A stretch of DNA of 33,109 bases, taken from positions 1-33,109 of the forward strand of contig JASHOJ010000073.1 of NCBI GenBank assembly GCA_030041155.1, in the 5' to 3' direction. A program made the position numbers and the translations under genes. The notes beneath the pieces are model-generated. The model saw only the letters and a list, made by a program, of their open reading frames with translations, did no database searches and was not told where the DNA came from. Origin of the DNA: Candidatus Binataceae bacterium. GTDB lineage: Bacteria > Desulfobacterota > Binatia > Binatales > Binataceae. This document shows, one piece after another, positions 1 through 7,513 of this stretch (positions within the stretch are counted from its first letter, which is position 1; each line of letters opens with the position of its first letter).

Positions 1-198
1 CGCGTCAGGTTTGCGGTCTGGACTATCCCTTCACCATCCCCCGGAATATCCGGGGCTTAGGTGCTGCCCGTCTAGTCTCTACACCTTCCCGGCTGGGATG
101 TTCCGGCCGGGCTTGGCTCGGGATTGCCATGTCACAGGTTTCCCCGAATTTGGGCAGTTCTGCATCGCCGGTTTCCAGGCGAGCACTCAAGTTTCCTC
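1..198 (-). ncRNA. Group I intron (tRNA-Leu type), 3' end outside window
   Basis: The minus strand shows the conserved core of a subgroup IC3-type self-splicing intron in the right order. The P element is near 152-136 (..TTCGGGGAAACCT), Q near 129-110 (GGCAATCCCGAGCCAAGCC), R near 90-60 (GAAGGTGTAGAGACTAGACG and following bases) and S near 31-15 (AAGGGATAGTCCAGACC). The R and S strands form P7, the guanosine-binding helix. The exon end ACUU can pair with GAGU in the intron start (about 190-186) to form P1 with the expected U-G wobble at the splice site. At least 198 nt are present and there is no homing endonuclease gene within the visible part. The family resemblance to cyanobacterial tRNA-Leu introns is recognised from memory, not by search. 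Confidence 0.9.
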
Positions 199-233
199 AA
201 GTCCGTTGCGTCTGCCGGTTCCGCCACGCCCGC
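1..233 (-). tRNA. tRNA-Leu(UAA), 5' exon plus group I intron, truncated by window edge
   Basis: On the minus strand the 5' exon (233-199) folds as a leucine tRNA: acceptor strand GCGGGCG (233-227), U8-G9, D-stem GCG/CGC, base 26 A, anticodon-stem strand ACGGA, then C-U-U. Reading stops after U34 and a group I intron begins, so the remaining anticodon bases, the variable arm, the T arm and the acceptor 3' strand lie left of base 1. Insertion after the first anticodon base of tRNA-Leu(UAA) is the classic site of the cyanobacterial/plastid intron. The 5' end lies 8 bp after the integrase stop codon, so both may share a transcript. The UAA identity is inferred from intron position and exon sequence because the 3' exon is not visible. 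Confidence 0.88.
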
Positions 234-241
234 ATGGCTGA

Positions 242-1555
242 TCATGTATAGCTTTTATCAGAGGGTTGCGGAACGTACACCTCAGCCTTGTTTCGACGTT
301 TCGGAGGGTTGCTTTTCCCTTTTGGTCTTGGCCTCGGCCTCATGATGTTGATGGCGGCGGCGTCAAGGTTGGTCTTGATGTGGGAGGCGTAGTACTTCTC
401 GATCATCTCGACGCTGGTGCGGCAGTTTTTGGCGATCTGGTAGATGTCGGCGCCTTCCATCAGGCGCAGACAAATGTATGTGTGGCGCAGGCTGTAGGCC
501 GTTCGAGGGCGGCCTTCACGATCGAATCTGAGATTTTCCTCATCGAGGATCGCGTTGAAAAGGTCGCGCTGCCACTTCGGGAAGATGAGGTCTGTCGGTC
601 CGGGAAGGCGCCACTCTTCCGATGTGTTCGGGGCGGGGTTTGATGTGTTGTCGTCAACCTTGTCTGTGTGGTCCGCGCGCGGCGGACGGAGTCGAGCGCG
701 CAATCTCTCGAAGGGTCGAACAGCGCCGGTCATGCTCTTGCAGTAGCCGACGCCGCGCTTGCCGCGCACCTCGATCTCAAGGATGGTTTGGCCGCTCGCG
801 TCGTCTTCAACGATTGTGACGTCGCGGAATTGAAGCCGCCAGGCTTCGTCGGGGCGAAGGCCGGTGTTGGCCGCGAACAGAACAAAGTCGTGAAGCTGTT
901 CCGATTCCCATTTGTAGCGGGTCGTCTTTGGCTCGTGGGCGCGCGTGCGGGTGGCTTCGTAGAGCTTTTTGTATTCCTCAGGGGAGAACCAGGCCCGGTG
1001 CGAGATTTTTGGAGAAGATCTGTACGGTTCGGAAAGGTCCGGCATACGGTCGAGCCATCCATTCCGAACGGCGGTTTTCAAAGTTTGCCGGAGGGTTACG
1101 ATCTCCTGGTGCATGGTGTTGCGGGCCGGCGGCTTGCCACGTTTGGCCGTCGCTTCTTCGAGGCGATGTATTCGGTATTCCTGGACCTTGCCGGGGGTAA
1201 TTTCCGAGAGGCCCAAGGAGCCGAAGAACGGCACCAGGTGCACGCGCGATCGCCAGTGCAGGCCGTTGACGTAGATCTTGCTGCGCTCGCCTTGCGTGAT
1301 GAGGTCATACTCGCGCAGGAACTGTTCCGAGGCTTCGTTGAAGGTCTTTTCAGTTTTGATTTCGCCGTTGCGGAGTTTGCCGCGAAGCTGCAGGTACCAG
1401 TCCTCCGCGATCTCCTTGGCTCTGGAGAGGCTGTCTTCCTTCGTCGTTGTCCGGCGGTTTTTCCCGCCGAGGTAGGTGGAGCATTGCCAGCGGGTGCTGT
1501 TCGGGCGTTTGTAAACGTGAACCTTGCCGCCCAAGACTGTGTGGTGTTCCGTCAC
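242..1555 (-). CDS. Tyrosine recombinase / phage-type integrase
   Basis: A 437-residue site-specific recombinase of the lambda-integrase family, which cuts and rejoins DNA at attachment sites through a 3'-phosphotyrosine. The N-terminal third has the SAM-like core-binding character of integrases. The catalytic part carries an Arg region (NTGLRPDEAWRL), the signature SLRHTYICLRL (His-x-x-x-Arg type box) and the nucleophile in EKYYASH. The reading frame stays open upstream to 1831, but that stretch translates through a tRNA fragment. The GTG at 1555 is therefore preferred: it begins VTEHHTVLGGK and has GGAGG about 10 bases upstream. The C-terminal tail is very basic (RPRPRPKGKSNPPKRRNK). It lies between a truncated tRNA-Leu (1688-1728) and an intron-bearing tRNA-Leu, which strongly suggests tRNA-targeted integration. 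Confidence 0.9.
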   Translation of the reverse strand: MTEHHTVLGGKVHVYKRPNSTRWQCSTYLGGKNRRTTTKEDSLSRAKEIAEDWYLQLRGKLRNGEIKTEKTFNEASEQFLREYDLITQGERSKIYVNGLHWRSRVHLVPFFGSLGLSEITPGKVQEYRIHRLEEATAKRGKPPARNTMHQEIVTLRQTLKTAVRNGWLDRMPDLSEPYRSSPKISHRAWFSPEEYKKLYEATRTRAHEPKTTRYKWESEQLHDFVLFAANTGLRPDEAWRLQFRDVTIVEDDASGQTILEIEVRGKRGVGYCKSMTGAVRPFERLRARLRPPRADHTDKVDDNTSNPAPNTSEEWRLPGPTDLIFPKWQRDLFNAILDEENLRFDREGRPRTAYSLRHTYICLRLMEGADIYQIAKNCRTSVEMIEKYYASHIKTNLDAAAINIMRPRPRPKGKSNPPKRRNKAEVYVPQPSDKSYT

Positions 1556-1654
1556 CGAAGGATGCCCTCCGCGCGGTCTCAAAACTAGCAAAATGTGTAA
1601 GGGTTGTGCAACTCTGCCGACAGGCTTCAGTCGACAAATTCCGCTGTGTGTATG

Positions 1655-1691
1655 GATATTATTCGTAAAACCAAAAATTGATATTACGATT
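1655..1691. promoter_or_regulatory. Candidate recombinase arm/core repeats at element end
   Basis: Next to the break in the tRNA fragment lie a direct repeat GATATTA (1655-1661 and 1680-1686) with 25-bp periodicity and an inverted repeat TCGTAA (1663-1668) / TTACGA (1684-1689). Their position, exactly where tRNA identity stops and just upstream of the integrase, is what an attachment-site core would show. Function is inferred. Confidence 0.35.
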
Positions 1692-1728
1692 TTAAGTCCT
1701 CTGTGTCTACCGATTTCACCACCCCGGC
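1688..1728 (-). other. Truncated tRNA-Leu(UAA) 5' half; probable attachment-site remnant
   Basis: The minus strand reads acceptor GCCGGGG (1728-1722), U-G, D-stem GTG/CAC with an AAATCGGTAGA loop, then A-GAGGA-CTTAAAA-TC. That is a tRNA-Leu(UAA) 5' half including the whole anticodon loop with UAA at 1694-1692. After two bases of the 3' anticodon-stem strand (expected UCCUC) the sequence diverges and no variable or T arm follows. Bases 1-41 of a tRNA ending in the anticodon stem is the product expected when a tyrosine recombinase crosses over in the anticodon arm. The sequence differs from the intron-bearing tRNA-Leu at 199-233, so it is not a simple tandem copy. Confidence 0.78.
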
Positions 1729-1790
1729 TCCGCCCGCCCGAATTTAGCAGGATCTTTCCGCGCCGCGCATCCGGGCCGGCTGCATCCGCG

Positions 1791-2918
1791 CTAGCCCCAC
1801 ACCTCGCGCGCCACTTCCACCACCAGCGCAAGCTTGGCGCGCTGCGTTTCGATCGTGATGCGATTGCCCGGCGCGGTGCTCGCGAAACCGCATTGCGGAC
1901 TTAACGATAGCTGATCCAGATCGATATATTTCGCCGCTTCGTCGATGCGCCGCTTGATCGAGTCCTTCGATTCCAGCTCCGGAAATTTGCTCGAGACCAG
2001 TCCCAGCACCACCGTCTTATGCTTTGGCACCATCTTTAGCGGCTCGAAGGATCCCGCGCGCGCGGTGTCGTACTCCAGGAAGTGGGAATCGACATCGATT
2101 TGATTGAAGATAACGTCGCCCGCGAGATCGTAGCCGCCCTCCGCACTCCAATGGCTCTGGTTATTGCCCCTGCACATATGCATCGCGAGATGCAGCCCCT
2201 TCGGCCGGCCGGCAAACGCGCGGTTCATGATTTTCGGGTAGGTTTCGAGCAGGAGCTTGCGGCCGTCGTCGCCCCGCTTCTTCATCTGATCCCAGCTTCG
2301 CTTGTCGCTGAGCGACATCATCGTGGTCTCGTCGATCTGGACGTATCGGCATCCCGCGGCGGCAAGCGACTTTAGCTCGCGCTGGAACGCGTCCACGATA
2401 TCTTCCCAGAATTGATCGAGATCCGGATAAACCTTGCTGCTGATATTCTGCCGGCCCGCGCGGAAATGGATAATCGTCGGCGACGGAATAGTAATTTTTG
2501 GAGTCCTCTTAGTATTGTTCTGGATAAACTCGAAATCCGTGCTATGTATTGGCTTCTGCCATCTGAGCCGGCTGTTGATATGCGGGATGAGCAGCGGAAG
2601 CTTGTGACCTTCGCGATCGATGAAGAAAGCCTCGTCGATCGAAGTGGGATCGTAGGCAACCGTGCCGCCGCCGAGACCGCGAAAATAGAAATCGGAGTAA
2701 AACACTTCGCGCCGGTACTCGCCATCGGTGATTGACTGAAGGCCAACATCTTCCTGAAACGCGATTACCTTGCGGATCGCCGCGTCTTCGATCTCGCGAA
2801 GCTGTTCGGCGGAGCTTTTGCCTGCCGCGCGATCTCGCCGCGCCGCAAGCAGCTCCGGCGAACGCAGCAGACTGCCGACGTGGTCGGCGCGAAACGGAGG
2901 ATTATGTGGCGACGCCAT
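1791..2918 (-). CDS. MetE-like (cobalamin-independent methionine synthase family) methyltransferase, YxjG/YxjH type
   Basis: A 375-residue protein of the C-terminal catalytic-domain family of cobalamin-independent methionine synthase. It starts FRADHVGSLLRS, the usual opening of the short YxjG-type proteins, and has the ITDGEYRR segment. Zinc/thiolate ligands are visible as His247 and Cys249 (HMCRGNN) and Cys343 (PQCGFAS), matching the His-x-Cys...Cys set of MetE. The N-terminal MetE half is absent, as is normal for this subfamily, whose methyl donors are poorly defined. GGAGG lies 8 bases before the ATG. The gene follows pcaG with a gap of 12 bp, so the two are co-transcribed. A role in moving a methyl group from a methoxylated aromatic is an attractive inference from the operon but is not shown by the sequence. 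Confidence 0.85.
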   Translation of the reverse strand: MASPHNPPFRADHVGSLLRSPELLAARRDRAAGKSSAEQLREIEDAAIRKVIAFQEDVGLQSITDGEYRREVFYSDFYFRGLGGGTVAYDPTSIDEAFFIDREGHKLPLLIPHINSRLRWQKPIHSTDFEFIQNNTKRTPKITIPSPTIIHFRAGRQNISSKVYPDLDQFWEDIVDAFQRELKSLAAAGCRYVQIDETTMMSLSDKRSWDQMKKRGDDGRKLLLETYPKIMNRAFAGRPKGLHLAMHMCRGNNQSHWSAEGGYDLAGDVIFNQIDVDSHFLEYDTARAGSFEPLKMVPKHKTVVLGLVSSKFPELESKDSIKRRIDEAAKYIDLDQLSLSPQCGFASTAPGNRITIETQRAKLALVVEVAREVWG

Positions 2919-2930
2919 CGTTGCGCCCTC

Positions 2931-3527
2931 CTATACGTCGAAAAACACCGTCTCGTTCGCCCCTTGCAACACAATATCGAAGCACAGGCGCCGGCTAGCA
3001 GCTTTATCAGCAGCTAAGCGTTCGATGTCTTTCGCTATTAGAGTCGCGCGCCTGCCTGCCGGTACTGCGCAAAGGACCGGGTCGGAGTCATTGGCTATTT
3101 CGCCGGGAAAATAGATTCGAGTGACTAATCGAGTGAGTAATCCGCGTGCGAACACGATAAGATTAAGATGAGGCGCCTGCCAGATAGCTTGCGATTGTGC
3201 GGACTGCGCCGGAACGGCGCCGGGCACGATAGTGTGGATCGTAAACTCCCCGCGAGCATTGGTGCCAACTCGCCCGAACCCGTGGAAGGCCGGATCGAGC
3301 CGCTTTTCCTGCATGTCCTCCGGATGATCGTAGCGGCCCTCCGCATTCGCTTGCCAGATCTCGATCATCGCATCCGGCACCGGATCGCCGTTGCCGTCCA
3401 GCACACGCCCCTCGATTACTACGCGTTCGCCTCGCGTCTCTGCCGAGACCATTTGCGAAAGATCGCCGCGCAAGAGGGGAGCGAAGAACGGTCCGACGGT
3501 TTGCGAGGATGTAAGCTTGGTTTTCAT
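2931..3527 (-). CDS. pcaG: Protocatechuate 3,4-dioxygenase alpha subunit
   Basis: A 198-residue intradiol dioxygenase subunit. The N-terminus SSQTVGPFFAPLLRGD and the segments PDAMIEIWQANAEGRYDHPED and APHLNLIVFARGLLTRLVTRIYFPGE are typical of the alpha chain, which lacks the iron-binding set and helps shape the active site of the (alpha-beta) multimer. With PcaH it cleaves protocatechuate between its hydroxyls to 3-carboxy-cis,cis-muconate, the first step of the beta-ketoadipate pathway. It lies 20 bp downstream of pcaH and 12 bp upstream of the MetE-like gene on the same strand. No pcaB, pcaC or pcaD is present in this window, so later steps must be encoded elsewhere. The true substrate could be a related catechol. 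Confidence 0.88.
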   Translation of the reverse strand: MKTKLTSSQTVGPFFAPLLRGDLSQMVSAETRGERVVIEGRVLDGNGDPVPDAMIEIWQANAEGRYDHPEDMQEKRLDPAFHGFGRVGTNARGEFTIHTIVPGAVPAQSAQSQAIWQAPHLNLIVFARGLLTRLVTRIYFPGEIANDSDPVLCAVPAGRRATLIAKDIERLAADKAASRRLCFDIVLQGANETVFFDV

Positions 3528-3547
3528 CGCGCGCCCGCCACCAGTTG

Positions 3548-4243
3548 CTATTCCTGAGGCGGAGTCGCATCGCGCCCGCGAAGCACGATATCAAACCGAT
3601 AGCCGAGCGCGTATTCGGCGACGGTTACATCCATTTGAAGCGCCGCGACCAGGCGCGCGCGAGCGTCCGGATCGGCGACGCTCTGGAAAATCGGATCGAT
3701 CGCGAGCAGCGGGTCCCCGGGAAAATACATCTGCGTGATGAGCCGTGCGGCGAAGCCCGTCCCGAAGACGCTGAAGTGAATGTGCTGCGGGCGCCAGGCG
3801 TTCGGATGATTACGCCACGGGTACGCGCCCGGCTTGATCGTCACGAGCCGATACGCGCCGTCGCTATCGCTGATGATCCTTCCCGCCCCGGCGAAGTTCG
3901 GGTCGAGCGGCGCGTCGTGCTGATCGCTCTCATGTGCGTAGCGCCCCGCCGCATTCGCCTGCCAGGTCTCGATTAGCGCGCCCGCGATTGCGCGGCCGTC
4001 ATCGTCGAGGACGCGGCCGGTTACAATAATCCGCTCTCCGAGCGCCTCGCCGCGCGCCCCGCGGGTGAGATCGATCGCGCTCGCGCCGCCGGTCTCGAAA
4101 TGCGGGCCGGTAATCTCGGAAAGCGTATGCTCGATCCTGATTGCGGGATGCCGCGGCGCGCGCGCCCGCGTGCTCGCATAGGCCGAGCTATTGTTATCGG
4201 GATTGATCCCGGGCGCCGGACGACGATAGCCCACAACCGTCAT
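3548..4243 (-). CDS. pcaH: Protocatechuate 3,4-dioxygenase beta subunit
   Basis: A 231-residue catalytic subunit of the intradiol dioxygenase. The four non-haem Fe(III) ligands are all in place: Tyr102 in AAGRYAHESD, Tyr141 in KPGAYPWRN, and His154 and His156 in WRPQHIHFSVFG. The N-terminal segment HTLSEITGPHFE and the APLDPNFAGAGR and LITQMYFPGDPL blocks are also characteristic. It is the first gene of the pcaH-pcaG-MetE-like operon. A purine-rich AGCGAGGACG lies just before the ATG. The divergent 190-bp gap to the next plus-strand gene must carry the operon promoter, but no convincing -35/-10 pair is seen. Confidence 0.92.
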   Translation of the reverse strand: MTVVGYRRPAPGINPDNNSSAYASTRARAPRHPAIRIEHTLSEITGPHFETGGASAIDLTRGARGEALGERIIVTGRVLDDDGRAIAGALIETWQANAAGRYAHESDQHDAPLDPNFAGAGRIISDSDGAYRLVTIKPGAYPWRNHPNAWRPQHIHFSVFGTGFAARLITQMYFPGDPLLAIDPIFQSVADPDARARLVAALQMDVTVAEYALGYRFDIVLRGRDATPPQE

Positions 4244-4432
4244 CTTTTCGTCCTCGCTTTCGCGCTCAGTTTCGCTCTTTCTGCCGCACCGTCTTTGCTA
4301 TCGCGCCGCCGCGCGCTTAAGGCGCGTCGCTCGAGCCGCCATCAACGCCGCATTTTAGCTTCGCCACTCGCTTGGATAAAATGGCTCCGGCGCCGAAGCC
4401 TTCCGCGTCAGTATCGCGGATGGCTGATAGAA

Positions 4433-5023
4433 ATGAATAGTCATTTCAAATTAGTCCCGTTTGCGAACCTTATCCGTATTGCCTCGATTATATTGTGTAT
4501 CGGATCGATGCTTTGCGGATGCGCCACGTATCGACGCTACGAGTCTACACGCCCGACCGCAATTCAGGAGACCGAGTCCAGGCTTGGGCAGGCCGGCTTT
4601 CAGGTTCTGATGGCCGACCAGCCCGATCAGGTGATGATGGTGCGGGGTCTGCCTACCTTTCAGCTCCACAGCTATCCTTCTCTGCGCGGCAAGATCTACT
4701 GGTACAACGATCCGGTTCACTGCCGATGCGTCTACGTTGGCGACGATCACGCATATCAGAATTATCAGTGGGCGCTGATGCAGCAGAATGACACCGCAGC
4801 CTATGTCGCCGATTCCCAGGACTATAATGATGTCCTCGCGCTGGAGCAGTTCAACCAGATGATGTTCCCGGTGCCAGTCTATGTTGCCGGCGGAATCGTC
4901 GGCGGCACATTAAACGGCGGCGGGCACGACGGCGCCGGCGGCGGCCATATCGCGCATTCCGGCGGACCGGCGTTTGGGGGATGGTATGGTCACGGAGGGC
5001 ACGGCGGCGGGGGACATCGCTAG
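4433..5023 (+). CDS. Putative lipoprotein with Gly/His-rich C-terminus
   Basis: A 196-residue protein read from the ATG at 4433. Longer in-frame starts exist upstream but would bury the export signal. MNSHFKLVPFANLIRIASIILCIGSMLCGC is a type II signal peptide with a lipobox ending at Cys30, so the product should be lipid-anchored. The mature part starts ATYRRYESTRPTAIQETESRLGQAGF and ends in a low-complexity tail alternating glycine with six histidines (about residues 162-196). This tail could bind metal or be an unstructured surface segment. No family is recognised. It converges with the sulfatase gene, the two stop codons being 20 bp apart. Confidence 0.8.
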   Translation: MNSHFKLVPFANLIRIASIILCIGSMLCGCATYRRYESTRPTAIQETESRLGQAGFQVLMADQPDQVMMVRGLPTFQLHSYPSLRGKIYWYNDPVHCRCVYVGDDHAYQNYQWALMQQNDTAAYVADSQDYNDVLALEQFNQMMFPVPVYVAGGIVGGTLNGGGHDGAGGGHIAHSGGPAFGGWYGHGGHGGGGHR

Positions 5024-5043
5024 CGCCACGCGCTGCCGCCGAT

Positions 5044-6561
5044 TCATTCCAGACCTAATCGCTTGAATTGATCGCTCGGCGCCTCGACCGCTTTCAGAGC
5101 CGACCGGAGTGCATCGGCCGCATCTTTTTCCGACGCAGTTCCAGAGAGATTGTTCTCTTCCTCCGGATCTTCGCCGATGCGATACAGACAGTTGCCGCTG
5201 AATTTTCCGAGCGCCCAGAACGGTAGCGCATCGCCCGCCTTAAACGGCTGCCGAATCACCGGGATGCGCGAGCCGGGCATCCGATCCAGCGCCGCGCGAT
5301 CGTCGGGCGCCGGCAATCGCAGGTCCGGGGCGCTATGTATCGGCATCGTGGTCCATCGGTTCGACCACATGCTAAGCGGTGCATTTTCTGCGGACGGCGC
5401 GCGAGCATACTTGCGCTCGGGCTCGATCAGATGGACTTCGCGGCCCCATATTCCCGCCAATGCCCAGTCGCGGATCGAGCGCCGCTCTCCGGTGATTAGC
5501 GGCATCATCGAATGACCGTGGGTGCGATGCTTCGGCGCGACGCCGAAGATGTCCGCGAGCGTCGCCGAGATGTCCACATTGGTTGTCAGCGCGCCGATCG
5601 TGCCGGGGCGAACGCCCGGCCAGGAGATCATGAGCGGCGTATGCCCCAGCGGCTCGTATATCGGCACCGCGGGCTTGCCCCAGATGTCTTTTTCACCGAG
5701 ATAATGACCGTGATCGGTGCATACGATCACCACCGTGTTTTCGTTAAAGCCCGCGCGCTCGACAGCAGCAAACAGCTTGCCGACCCACGCGTCGATCATC
5801 GTGAGCTTGGCGCCATAGGATGCGCGCACCTGGCGCGCCTGCGCGGGCGTCAGCACTCCGCGCGCCAGAGCGCCGCGCATATATGGCGGCCAGATCAGAT
5901 GAGGACCGCTCCAGTCCGGATCGTACATCGAGGAATAAGGCTCCGGGGTGTCGAACGGTTCGTGCGGATCGAACTCGTCCACGAACAGCATGAAGCGCGC
6001 GTCGCGCGGCGCCTCGCGCCCGATCCATTCGCACGCGGTGCGCATCACGCGCGGTCCCGGAAAATCCTCCTCGCCGCGAAAATAGCCGCGCGAGTTGTCG
6101 TATGGCGTGTGACCGCGGCCAAACGACGGCGCGCCGATCCATGACGGGTCCGGCCGCGTGCGCCACGGATCGCTCTCATGGCCGCGCAAATAATCCCATC
6201 CGGTGAAATCGGTGTGATAATTTTCGCCGCCGGTTTCAAACAGATGCGGATGGTCCGAAACCAGCTTGGTGATTACTCCCGCGCTTCTTAGCCAGGCGGT
6301 AATCGGCCTTTCCCAAATTTCGATCGATCCCCACGGCTTCCAGAGAAAATCCAGCGCGCCGCACAGGATATCGTGGCGCGCGGGCATGCACGGCAGCGAA
6401 CCTGAGTAGTGCGCCTCGAACCGAACCGCGCGGCGCGCGAACGCGTCCAGGTTAGGAGTCGCAAACTCGCGGCCACCGTAAGCGCCGAGCATGTGCCGAT
6501 TAAGGCTGTCGAGCAGGATTACTATCGCATTTGGCGGACGGGAAACTGCTTGCTCTGCCAT
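5044..6561 (-). CDS. Sulfatase family hydrolase (formylglycine type)
   Basis: A 505-residue alkaline-phosphatase-superfamily sulfatase. The formylglycine-forming motif CMPAR is at Cys58 (GSLPCMPARHDILCG), so the protein needs FGE or anSME maturation. Other family blocks are NAIVILLDSLNRH near the N-terminus, FVDEFDPHEPFDTP in the middle and VCTDHGHYLGEKDIWGKP near residue 300. The frame is open upstream to 6729, but the ATG at 6561 puts the first beta-strand about 10 residues from the start, as in relatives. No signal peptide is seen with this start, so a cytoplasmic enzyme is implied. The substrate cannot be read from the sequence; aryl or alkyl sulfate esters are possible, as are phosphonate monoesters, since CxPxR enzymes overlap in activity. 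Confidence 0.9.
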   Translation of the reverse strand: MAEQAVSRPPNAIVILLDSLNRHMLGAYGGREFATPNLDAFARRAVRFEAHYSGSLPCMPARHDILCGALDFLWKPWGSIEIWERPITAWLRSAGVITKLVSDHPHLFETGGENYHTDFTGWDYLRGHESDPWRTRPDPSWIGAPSFGRGHTPYDNSRGYFRGEEDFPGPRVMRTACEWIGREAPRDARFMLFVDEFDPHEPFDTPEPYSSMYDPDWSGPHLIWPPYMRGALARGVLTPAQARQVRASYGAKLTMIDAWVGKLFAAVERAGFNENTVVIVCTDHGHYLGEKDIWGKPAVPIYEPLGHTPLMISWPGVRPGTIGALTTNVDISATLADIFGVAPKHRTHGHSMMPLITGERRSIRDWALAGIWGREVHLIEPERKYARAPSAENAPLSMWSNRWTTMPIHSAPDLRLPAPDDRAALDRMPGSRIPVIRQPFKAGDALPFWALGKFSGNCLYRIGEDPEEENNLSGTASEKDAADALRSALKAVEAPSDQFKRLGLE

Positions 6562-6694
6562 CGCAAAATCGAATCTAGCAGACCGCACACCGGCGCACAT
6601 CGCGGCATTTGTCCCGCACGCGCCTAACAAACGACGGTCGAAAAAATCCCGTGAATGCGGCTGATATGGACACGGCGGCGGAATTGACGACAAA

Positions 6695-7405
6695 ATGCTC
6701 ACGGTAAAGATGGGGCGAGCCGAATCCAAAAGACGATTTCATGCTTTCGCCGCGTGCGCGGCGATCATGGCGCTGACTGCCGCACTCTCGGGATGCGCTG
6801 TCTCCTCGCCGCCGATCGCGCATACCACGCAGGTGGTCGCAACTCCGATACAGGGACAACTGACCGTGAGCGTGCAGTCGGCGCCGGCCGTCGGAGAGGT
6901 TCAGCCGGTCTTCATATCAGTCGCCAACGGCACTGACGATGCTCGCGGGATTGTTCCGAGCCAGGTATTTGCGATGAACGCGCAGGGCGAGCGTATTGCT
7001 CCACTGCCTCCTGGCGAGGCGGCGCGCCAGGCGGGCGGCGCTAAGGAACTCGGCGGCGCGCTCGGCAGCGCGGCGGTAAGTGGCGTGGCGGGAAGCGCGA
7101 TTGGCGCCGGAGCAGGCGCGATCGCGGGTTCGGCGTTCGGCGCGGCCGGACCCGGGGCGCTGGTCGGCACTGCGATCGGCGCAGGCGAAGGAGTGTTCCG
7201 CGGAGCCGAGCGCGGTCAGGATAAGGCCGATCGGCAGGCAAACGAGCAAATAAAATCCCTCGCGCTGAAGCGCCAGGACGTAAACCACAATTTCACGGTG
7301 AGCGGGTACGTCTTTTTCCCCAAGGGATCTTACCAGAACGTACAGGTGCTGCTGGTGGACAAGGAAACCGGCGACACTCAGATGCTCACCGAACCCTGGC
7401 GCTAA
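6695..7405 (+). CDS. Putative lipoprotein with glycine-zipper segment
   Basis: A 236-residue protein with an N-terminal export signal whose lipobox is LSGC (Cys33; Cys28 if the ATG at 6710 is used). Residues about 110-168 form a glycine/alanine-rich zipper (repeated GxxxG-like spacing, ending in IGAGEGVFRGAERGQDKADRQ), which can pack into membranes as in other outer-membrane-associated small proteins. A beta-rich C-terminal part (NFTVSGYVFFPKGSYQNVQVLLVDKETGDTQ) follows. No specific family is recognised. It diverges from the sulfatase gene with 133 bp between starts. Confidence 0.82.
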   Translation: MLTVKMGRAESKRRFHAFAACAAIMALTAALSGCAVSSPPIAHTTQVVATPIQGQLTVSVQSAPAVGEVQPVFISVANGTDDARGIVPSQVFAMNAQGERIAPLPPGEAARQAGGAKELGGALGSAAVSGVAGSAIGAGAGAIAGSAFGAAGPGALVGTAIGAGEGVFRGAERGQDKADRQANEQIKSLALKRQDVNHNFTVSGYVFFPKGSYQNVQVLLVDKETGDTQMLTEPWR

Positions 7406-7513
7406 GTAGCCCTCAGGCCGCGCATAGCGGAATCGCGAAAGTGCCCGCGTCCGTTCGCCGACAGTTCAAGGCGATGTTGCAACTCGCCCGCCCGAGGCGG
7501 ACAAGTTTGGAGC

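Noticed and set aside
11-241. Plus-strand open frame of 76 codons
   Set aside because: It is antisense to the tRNA-Leu exon and group I intron core, which explain every base.
668-1588. 306-codon plus-strand open frame
   Set aside because: It is the antisense shadow of the integrase gene; it has no family resemblance and no ribosome-binding site.
1556-1831. N-terminal extension of the integrase to the ATG at 1831
   Set aside because: It would translate through the tRNA-Leu fragment at 1688-1728 and into the end of the MetE-like gene; GTG 1555 has a good ribosome-binding site.
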